A DNA stretch of 11,459 nucleotides from assembly GCA_027364495.1 (NCBI GenBank), contig DAHXPE010000398.1, positions 1 through 11,459 on the forward strand. Direction: 5' to 3'. A program made the translations under genes and the position numbers. The DNA is from Candidatus Heimdallarchaeota archaeon (GTDB lineage: Archaea; Asgardarchaeota; Heimdallarchaeia; Hodarchaeales; LC-3). Below, piece by piece: positions 6,591 to 11,459 of this stretch; position 1 is the stretch's first letter, and each line of letters opens with the position of its first letter. The notes under the pieces are model-generated. The model searched no databases and was not told the DNA's origin. It saw only the letters and a list, made by a program, of their open reading frames with translations.

Positions 6591-6926
6591 TTAGCAATAT
6601 TTAACATCTTTTTCAAGATATTAGGCGAAACCTTTTTTATTGAGTTAATTCAGGATAATTTATTTTTTTTATGAACATCTGCTATTAAACTAAGCAGGGT
6701 TTTTAAAATTATGCAAATTAAGGGATTTATAAAGATTATTAGATTGTCAAATTTTTTATTTCCAAGTATTTACTTTCTTAAATGATTATTTGAACTAGGT
6801 AATTATCCTACAATTTTATAATCCATGGGTAAAATACAGATTAAAAGATTCATTCAAGAATATCTAATAATATCATTTAATATTCTGTTCTAACATGGAA
6901 AATTTACTTAATAAAAGCTGAAATAA

Positions 6927-7268
6927 ATGTCGCAGAAAAACAAGAAAAAAAAAGGCAAAGCTGAATCAAGTAATAAAACTAGAATTCTATTAAGATTACA
7001 AAAATTTGAGGCATTCTCTCCAGATACTGCTAAATCTTTGAAGGAACTTGGTCTCACTGATACGAAAAAATTTGAAAAACATTTAGAATCATTGGAGGCA
7101 AAAGGTAAAATTAAAAGAGAAGGAAAAGGAGAATCTACAAAAATTTGGGCTAATAAAGATAAAATAAAACCTAAGAAATCATCTAATACAAACAATTCCT
7201 TTATGTTGGGGATTGGATTAACGTTCATAATATTATTTTTAGTTTTTGTGATCTTTCAACCAAAATAA
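6927..7268 (+). CDS. Small tail-anchored winged-helix protein, function unknown
   Basis: I do not recognise this 113-residue protein as a named family. It has three parts: a lysine-rich N-terminus (2-11), a winged-helix-like domain (about 17-82) whose helices TRILLRLQKF and DTKKFEKHLESLEAKGKIKRE lead into a wing strand with KIWANK, and one hydrophobic segment (about 92-110) that ends three residues before the C-terminus. This arrangement predicts a tail-anchored protein with the basic winged helix in the cytoplasm and a very short outer tail. There is no signal peptide. The basic domain could bind DNA or RNA, or serve as a protein-protein module as winged helices do in ESCRT-II and condensin partners. 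The start is the ATG at 6927 with no Shine-Dalgarno. A Roadblock protein follows 145 bp downstream on the same strand. Confidence 0.75.
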   Translation: MSQKNKKKKGKAESSNKTRILLRLQKFEAFSPDTAKSLKELGLTDTKKFEKHLESLEAKGKIKREGKGESTKIWANKDKIKPKKSSNTNNSFMLGIGLTFIILFLVFVIFQPK

Positions 7269-7413
7269 GTTAGAAGTTGAATATTGGTTAGATGAAATAA
7301 GAAATAGGTAAAAATTATAATAAAAGATATATTTTTATTTCAGAGTTTTACAATCCAAATTAAAAAAAAAATTTTCAACTATAATTTGCACAGTTTAATA
7401 AATTAGAAAATTT

Positions 7414-7989
7414 TTGTTATTAAGTAATCAAAAAAATATCACCGAGGCTCTCACATTGTTTGACCCCAAAGACTTTGAAGCAATTCTAACAAAAGTTATA
7501 CGCGCTGATGGCGGAATAAAAAAGGCAATTCTCGTTGATAAAACTGGTCTTACTATAAGTCATGTTAGTAGATTTACTTATTATGCGTCAGATGCTGATT
7601 CTATCGGTGTAATAGCCTCGGCAGTGTTTTGTGCATCTGAAGAACAAGGTTCCTCTCTTAAAATAGGCGGGTTAGGTATTGTTACTAGTGAATTTGAAAC
7701 TGGAATAATATTTGCGGTTTCTACTGGTAGAGGAGTTTTATGTGTCATTACTGATCGAGGAATCAACTTAGGAATTATTAGGTTGGTTATGCGTAAAGCA
7801 TCTGAAGACTTAGCATTAAAGCTCGATAATTATCTTGCAGCACAAGGTCCAAGTTCTTTAAGTATTTCTAATGAAGCAAACATTGATGCAATTTCAGGGG
7901 AATCATCTTCCTTGGGTGTAACTCACACAACTGATTCATTAAACAAAGATGAATTAGAAGCGGCTTTACGACAATTGGAAAAGTTTTAA
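7414..7989 (+). CDS. Roadblock/LC7 domain protein
   Basis: The protein has 191 residues. A Roadblock/LC7 fold covers about 17-140: an N-terminal helix DPKDFEAILTKVIR, then GIKKAILVDKTGLTIS, a central helix DADSIGVIASAVFCASEEQG, and strands ending in STGRGVLCVITDRGINLGIIRLVMRKASEDL. A Ser/Thr-rich linker (about 145-175) and a C-terminal amphipathic helix (KDELEAALRQLEKF) follow; both lie outside the core domain. Roadblock proteins dimerise and often act as partners or activators of small Ras-like GTPases, and they are expanded in Asgard archaea. No GTPase gene lies in this window, so the partner is unknown. The first start after an in-frame stop is TTG at 7414; TTG at 7456 is an alternative that still keeps the whole domain. 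No Shine-Dalgarno decides between them. Confidence 0.85.
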   Translation: MLLSNQKNITEALTLFDPKDFEAILTKVIRADGGIKKAILVDKTGLTISHVSRFTYYASDADSIGVIASAVFCASEEQGSSLKIGGLGIVTSEFETGIIFAVSTGRGVLCVITDRGINLGIIRLVMRKASEDLALKLDNYLAAQGPSSLSISNEANIDAISGESSSLGVTHTTDSLNKDELEAALRQLEKF

Positions 7990-8043
7990 GCATTTCGTAT
8001 TATAGATGATTTAAGGAAATCTTTTTTACATTTATTGTTTATT

Positions 8044-8070
8044 TTTGTTAGATAACAAACGATATTTTTT
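8044..8070 (+). terminator. Inverted repeat followed by T run, downstream of the Roadblock gene
   Basis: TTTGTTA at 8044-8050 and TAACAAA at 8053-8059 are perfect inverted copies separated by two bases, and a run of six T follows at 8065-8070. As RNA this gives a weak six-pair hairpin with a four-base loop. The T run alone could terminate an archaeal transcript. As DNA the palindrome could also be a protein-binding site. Confidence 0.35.
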
Positions 8071-8268
8071 GTAATAAAACGAAACTTCTCCTATCTAAAA
8101 ATAAAGCAAAATACAAGAAAAATGAATTTTAAAAATTCAAATTGAAACTCTGTAATTAACGGAACATAGAATTATTAGGCAAATGTTATCCCTTAAATTT
8201 ATTGAAAAAATAAATAACATACGATGATAGATTCTTATCCGTAATCGTTAGCTAATACCTCAAATTGA

Positions 8269-8352
8269 GCTGAGATTTCCTAGCTTGGTAAGGAGACAGA
8301 TTGCTAATCTGTTGCTCTTATGAGCGCGAGGGTTCAAATCCCTCTCTCAGCG
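8269..8352 (+). tRNA. tRNA-Ser (anticodon GCU)
   Basis: The full cloverleaf can be drawn. The acceptor stem pairs 8269-8275 (GCTGAGA) with 8345-8351, with discriminator G at 8352. The D arm is 8278-8294 with a GG in the loop. The anticodon stem is 8296-8300 with 8308-8312 around the loop TTGCTAA, giving anticodon GCT at 8303-8305, which reads AGC and AGU. A long class II variable arm has a four-pair stem (8314-8317 with 8322-8325). The T arm is 8328-8344 with loop TTCAAAT. The long variable arm and G73 are serine identity features. There is no intron, and CCA is not encoded. rpoL begins 28 nt downstream. Confidence 0.96.
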
Positions 8353-8380
8353 TAATCAAAAGATTGTGTAAAGTGTTTTC

Positions 8381-8647
8381 ATGAATCTTGAAAAAATCCG
8401 TTTTATTGATAATGTGTTGGAATTTAATATCGATGGCGAAGATCATACACTCTTAAATTTGCTTAGAGAGCAATTATCTGAATTATCACAAGTTCAATTC
8501 GCTGCATATAAGTATCTGCAACATGAACGACCAAAATTCTATGTCAGAACAGAGCCAAATGAAAATCCAATTGATGTAATTGCTCTTGCTGGCGATAAAA
8601 TTATTGAAAATTGCGATTCATTATTAAAACAAATAAAAAAGATATAA
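8381..8647 (+). CDS. rpoL: DNA-directed RNA polymerase subunit Rpo11 (RpoL)
   Basis: The protein has 88 residues, the normal length of the archaeal homolog of eukaryotic Rpb11 and AC19. The alpha-like signature GEDHTLLNLLREQL (19-32) is complete, followed by VQFAAYKYLQHERPKFYVRTEP (38-59), which matches the family's Y-x-x-xHP/ERP and strand pattern, and a C-terminal dimerisation helix. It pairs with Rpo3 (RpoD) to form the assembly platform of RNA polymerase. The ATG at 8381 has no Shine-Dalgarno. It lies 28 nt after tRNA-Ser and 53 nt before the RNase III-fold gene, on the same strand. The close spacing suggests that the tRNA and rpoL may share a transcript, with the mRNA released by tRNA 3' processing; this is inference. 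Confidence 0.95.
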   Translation: MNLEKIRFIDNVLEFNIDGEDHTLLNLLREQLSELSQVQFAAYKYLQHERPKFYVRTEPNENPIDVIALAGDKIIENCDSLLKQIKKI

Positions 8648-8700
8648 AGCTCTTTCATTTTCAATTTTTTTAAAACTTAATAACTGATCAGGCTAATTTA

Positions 8701-9210
8701 ATGGATTTAGTTAGAGAGAAAATAAGGCTTTTTCTAAAAAAATATTATGATCTCAACCATTCTGCCTATACAACTGACGAATCTGTTCAAAAATTAATTA
8801 AATTCATTATTGACCGACGGAATGCATCATTAGGAGACAGTTTAATAAATTTCATTTATTCCTGTAGTAAAACCTTAGCCAGAAGTGAGTGTACAGGAAT
8901 TAAAGTCTCTGACGAAATTCTTCTAACAGGGTATTCTTCTAGCAAATTACATTTATGGTTAAAACTTCCTGGTAAAAAGAAAGATCAAGCAAATGCATTA
9001 GAAGCTTTAATTTTTTATATGTGGTTAAACTTTAATTATTCAATTGAAGAAATGACTCTAAATTTATTAGCAAAGATTGGAGATAAAACCTTAAATCTAA
9101 ATGATGAAGTTGAAGAAAAAAGAGTTGCTGGTATGGGATTTGGTCATTTATTTGATTCTTTTCATGAATTATTAAGAAACAATACTGATAAAAAAGAAAT
9201 AAGTTCCTAA
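8701..9210 (+). CDS. RNase III-fold family protein (archaeal type), probably non-catalytic
   Basis: The 169-residue protein has the two core signatures of an RNase III domain: ASLGDSLINFIYS (42-54), which corresponds to the LGDA helix, and NALEALIFYMWL (98-109), which corresponds to the D-x-x-EALIGA helix. Between them is SDEILLTGYSSSKL (70-82), similar to the segment between these helices in archaeal relatives. No double-stranded RNA-binding domain follows; the C-terminus is a short helical tail ending in Lys and Ser. Of the four metal-binding residues, D46 and E101 are present, but the first Glu (position 42) is Ala and the second Asp (position 98) is Asn. Cleavage is therefore doubtful. 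It might bind structured RNA, as mitochondrial ribosomal RNase III relatives do. It follows rpoL by 53 nt and converges on ileS with an 11-nt gap. Family assignment is from motifs only. Confidence 0.55.
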   Translation: MDLVREKIRLFLKKYYDLNHSAYTTDESVQKLIKFIIDRRNASLGDSLINFIYSCSKTLARSECTGIKVSDEILLTGYSSSKLHLWLKLPGKKKDQANALEALIFYMWLNFNYSIEEMTLNLLAKIGDKTLNLNDEVEEKRVAGMGFGHLFDSFHELLRNNTDKKEISS

Positions 9211-9221
9211 AATTTCAAAAA

Positions 9222-11336
9222 TTATTTTTCAATTTGAATGGTTATAAGAACTTTTTCTCCGGTTGCAGTAACTACATCCCAGTCTTTAGAAGAATTGGTA
9301 TTTAATTTTTTATCTGAATAGTTTAAATCTTTAGATAGAGTTTCAGATGCTATCAATTCTTTGAAATCTGTTACAGACTGCTTTCCAATTTCATTATCAG
9401 AATGAATTAAGAGATTAATTTCATAATCATATTCAAGACCCAAATCTTTTCTCATGGATTGGATTCTTCTAATAATGTCCTTTGCTAACCCTTCTTTGAC
9501 AAGTGTTTTATCAGTTAAATCAACATTCAAAAGAACTAAACCTTCTTTGAACTCTTCAGCTTGGAACCCTTCATGTGTGACAACTTTGAGCCTCAAATCA
9601 TCTGAAGCAAGCTCATAAGTTCCAATAGTAAAGTTAGTTTCAGAAGAAGATCGTAATTTCTTTATGATGTTAATTTTGGTTTTATCATCAATCGAATTTA
9701 TCGCGTTGATGACGGCATTTGATTCTTTTCTAAATTTAGGACCAAGAGTAGCAAAGTTAGGTAATATTTGAAAGGACTGTAAATCACCAGCTGAATCGAC
9801 CAATTCAATTTTCTTAACGTTTAGTTCATCCTCTAATATAGAAGAATACTTCTCTAATTCTTTTCTAAGGTTAACGTCAGGAATAACTAATGTCGCACTT
9901 AATAAAGGTTGTCTATTTTTGATATTAACATTTTTCCTGGCAGCTCTACCTGCAACAACGGCATCCAGAATTGTGTTCATATTTTGCTCTAAAACCGGAT
10001 TTATTTTAGATTCATCACTTTCAGGGTAAGACAGCAGATGAATAGATTTGACAGCTTTAGGGTTATTTTTAGCAACTATTTGTAAATAAAAGTGTTCGGA
10101 TAAGAAGGGAGTAATTGGAGCTAAAAGCAATATAATTTGTTCTAAAATCTCGTGAAGTGTTTGATAAGCACTTTCATGTTCAGAATCAGTCTTATCCCAG
10201 AATCTTCTTCTAGATCGACGAATCCACCAGTTACTAACAACATTATCTAAATATTCTTGAATAGCACTGGTGGCTTTATGTGCCTCTAATTCTTCAAAGG
10301 CAGAAATCACATTTTTAATAAGAGTATTCAAAGAACTAATAGCATATTGATCCAATTCTGGTCTTTGATGTAAAGGAATAACTTTAGTCTTCAAATATTT
10401 CCAATTGTCAAGTTTAGTATAAGTCTCAAAAAATGAGAAAATATTCCAAAGAAGTAATTGGAAATTTCTAACACTTTCTCGAACAAGGCTTTCGCCAAAA
10501 CGAGTGCTTTTCCAAGCCGGACTGTTTAAAAGATAAAATCTTACAGCGTCTGCTCCAAATGTAGCAAAAGCATCAGAAGGAGAAATAGCATTACCTTTGG
10601 ACTTACTCATTTTCGTCCCATCTTCTGCTAAGATATGGCCCATAGTCAGACAAGTTTTATACGCTGGTTTATCAAAAAGTGCTGTAGAGACTGCCAATAA
10701 GGTATAGAACCAACCTCGAGTTTGGTCCTGTGCTTCAGTAATGAAGTCTACTGGATAGTTTTTTTCAAACACATTTTTGTTTTCGAAAGGATAATGCCAC
10801 TGAGCAAAGAATGCTGATCCAGAATCATACCAAGTATCAATCACATAGGATTCTCGCTTCGAGTTTTTTCCACATTTTGGACAATTAATTGGCAATTCAT
10901 CAATATATGGTTTATGCAGTTCAATTTGGTCTGGAAATGTTTCCAAAGCACATAATTCCTTTAATTCTGCAATGCTTCCAATAACAAATTCATGATCGCA
11001 TGATTGACAAGTCCAAATTGGTAAAGGTGTTCCCCAATATCTACTCCTTGATAATGCCCAGTCTTTTGCTTCTTCAATGAAATTACCAAATCTTCCGTCT
11101 TTTAGATGTTCAGGTTTCCATCGAACTTTGTCGTTATTATTAATCAAATTTTTTCGTAATTGGGACATTCCAATGAACCATGACTCATTGGCATAGTAAA
11201 GCAAAGGACTATCGCAACGCCAGCAAAAGGGGTATGTATGTTCTATTGTTTGTTTTTTAAACAACTTTTGAGTTGCTTTTAAATCAGCTATTATTTTTAC
11301 ATCAGCATCTTTCACAAATAAACCGTATATTTCCAA
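9222..11336 (-). CDS. ileS: Isoleucyl-tRNA synthetase, 5'-truncated at a repeat junction
   Basis: The visible 704 residues are the C-terminal two thirds of an archaeal/eukaryotic-type IleRS; complete enzymes have about 1,050. Recognisable parts: GLFVKDAD (5-12), HTYPFCWRCDSPLLYY (33-48), WALSRSRYWGTPLPIW (93-108), zinc-binding Cys pairs at 110/113 and 152/155, VIDTWYDSGSA (165-175), DQTRGWFYTLL (204-214), the KMSKS loop at 242-246, then the anticodon-binding and C-terminal domains. The HIGH motif and editing domain are missing. The nominal TTG at 11336 is not a true start: an in-frame TGA at 11340-11342 lies just before it, inside a 133-bp stretch copied from further down the same gene. From the Gly at residue 5 on, the protein follows the family. 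I regard the real gene as continuing beyond the junction and its 5' part as lost by misassembly or rearrangement. Confidence 0.93.
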   Translation of the reverse strand: MEIYGLFVKDADVKIIADLKATQKLFKKQTIEHTYPFCWRCDSPLLYYANESWFIGMSQLRKNLINNNDKVRWKPEHLKDGRFGNFIEEAKDWALSRSRYWGTPLPIWTCQSCDHEFVIGSIAELKELCALETFPDQIELHKPYIDELPINCPKCGKNSKRESYVIDTWYDSGSAFFAQWHYPFENKNVFEKNYPVDFITEAQDQTRGWFYTLLAVSTALFDKPAYKTCLTMGHILAEDGTKMSKSKGNAISPSDAFATFGADAVRFYLLNSPAWKSTRFGESLVRESVRNFQLLLWNIFSFFETYTKLDNWKYLKTKVIPLHQRPELDQYAISSLNTLIKNVISAFEELEAHKATSAIQEYLDNVVSNWWIRRSRRRFWDKTDSEHESAYQTLHEILEQIILLLAPITPFLSEHFYLQIVAKNNPKAVKSIHLLSYPESDESKINPVLEQNMNTILDAVVAGRAARKNVNIKNRQPLLSATLVIPDVNLRKELEKYSSILEDELNVKKIELVDSAGDLQSFQILPNFATLGPKFRKESNAVINAINSIDDKTKINIIKKLRSSSETNFTIGTYELASDDLRLKVVTHEGFQAEEFKEGLVLLNVDLTDKTLVKEGLAKDIIRRIQSMRKDLGLEYDYEINLLIHSDNEIGKQSVTDFKELIASETLSKDLNYSDKKLNTNSSKDWDVVTATGEKVLITIQIEK
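10395..10527. repeat. 133-bp direct repeat, copy 1 (inside ileS)
   Basis: This copy lies in the coding frame of ileS, just after the KMSKS loop (about residues 271-314 of the visible protein). It is identical, base for base, to 11327-11459. It is the original copy because the ileS frame runs through it without a break. Confidence 0.97.
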
Positions 11337-11459
11337 TTGTCAAGTTTAGTATAAGTCTCAAAAAATGAGAAAATATTCCAAAGAAGTAATTGGAAATTTC
11401 TAACACTTTCTCGAACAAGGCTTTCGCCAAAACGAGTGCTTTTCCAAGCCGGACTGTTT
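11327..11459. repeat. 133-bp direct repeat, copy 2 (window end)
   Basis: This is an exact copy of 10395-10527, offset by 932 bp, in the same orientation, and it runs to the last base of the window. On the minus strand its ileS frame is shifted relative to the downstream ileS frame, so both frames meet stop codons at the junction. Identity stops sharply at 11327. A contig-end assembly artefact is the simplest explanation. Confidence 0.97.

Larger units (their letters stand above)
6504..6926. other. 423-bp AT-rich intergenic region upstream of actin
   Basis: This gap lies between the divergent actin gene and the winged-helix membrane protein. I find no convincing gene; the best frames are a 22-codon frame at 6825-6893 and an 8-codon frame at 6895-6921, neither with a start signal. 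It should hold both promoters. A TATA candidate and a 13-bp palindrome near the actin end are listed separately. A small untranslated RNA cannot be excluded. Confidence 0.6.

Noticed and set aside
6825..6893. 22-codon frame starting with ATG in the actin upstream gap
   Set aside because: Too short, no Shine-Dalgarno, composition no different from surrounding non-coding sequence.
6895..6921. 8-codon upstream frame ending 5 nt before the winged-helix gene
   Set aside because: It could be a regulatory leader frame, but there is no start signal or conservation data to support it.
6908..7228. 106-codon open frame on the minus strand opposite the winged-helix gene
   Set aside because: The hydrophobic content arises from the complement of the lysine-rich plus-strand gene; the plus-strand protein has a coherent domain and membrane tail.
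8121..8140. GAATTT/AAATTC hairpin in the Roadblock-tRNA gap
   Set aside because: A six-pair A/T hairpin is expected by chance in sequence this AT-rich, and no T run follows it.
8221..8268. C/D-box guide RNA just upstream of the tRNA (GATGAT at 8223)
   Set aside because: The box C match is imperfect and no matching D and internal boxes with suitable spacing could be found.
10395..11459. Direct repeats as ends of a mobile element
   Set aside because: The sequence between the copies is ordinary ileS coding sequence, there is no transposase and no terminal inverted repeat.
1..11459. CRISPR array, phage genes, toxin-antitoxin or defence island
   Set aside because: No regularly spaced repeats, cas genes, integrase or toxin pair were seen; gene content is housekeeping apart from two small proteins of uncertain role.

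Overview
The window is a low-GC stretch of archaeal chromosome, most likely from an Asgard archaeon. The main evidence is a 378-residue actin that follows eukaryotic actin almost residue for residue. It sits among archaeal-type informational genes: TFB, SRP54, RIO2, Rpo11 (RpoL), uS7, uS10, a TrmY-like tail and a METTL5-type methyltransferase. A Roadblock/LC7 protein and a tRNA-Ser gene without an encoded CCA fit this. A Heimdallarchaeia-like lineage is possible, but I cannot place it below phylum level from sequence alone.

Layout. (1) Positions 1-1834, plus strand: the 3' end of a probable tRNA methyltransferase (TrmY-like), then uS10, uS7 and a METTL5-like rRNA m6A methyltransferase. uS10 and uS7 start with TTG behind clear Shine-Dalgarno sites. 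(2) 1817-4237: RIO2 kinase (minus) overlaps the METTL5-like gene tail to tail by 18 bp and is divergent from SRP54 (plus). (3) 4321-6503: a divergent TFB (plus) converges on the actin gene (minus). (4) 6504-6926: a 423-bp AT-rich intergenic region that should hold the actin promoter. (5) 6927-7989: a small tail-anchored winged-helix protein and a Roadblock/LC7 protein, both plus. (6) 8269-9210: tRNA-Ser(GCU), rpoL and an RNase III-fold protein, all plus and closely spaced. (7) 9222-11336: isoleucyl-tRNA synthetase (minus), 5'-truncated at a junction where the last 133 bp of the window exactly repeat an internal part of the same gene.

Function. The first five genes centre on the small ribosomal subunit and tRNA: two head proteins, a putative small-subunit rRNA methyltransferase, the late small-subunit assembly kinase/ATPase RIO2, and a tRNA base methyltransferase. 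The middle block holds protein targeting (SRP54), transcription initiation (TFB) and cytoskeleton (actin). The right part holds two small regulatory or scaffold-like proteins, a polymerase subunit, a probably non-catalytic RNase III relative and a tRNA synthetase.

I found no CRISPR array, transposon, phage gene or defence island, and no clearly new multi-gene system. The points most worth checking are the tail-anchored winged-helix and Roadblock pair, the RNase III-fold protein that lacks part of its active site, the actin D-loop, the unusual uS10-uS7-METTL5 order, and the suspect assembly junction inside ileS.
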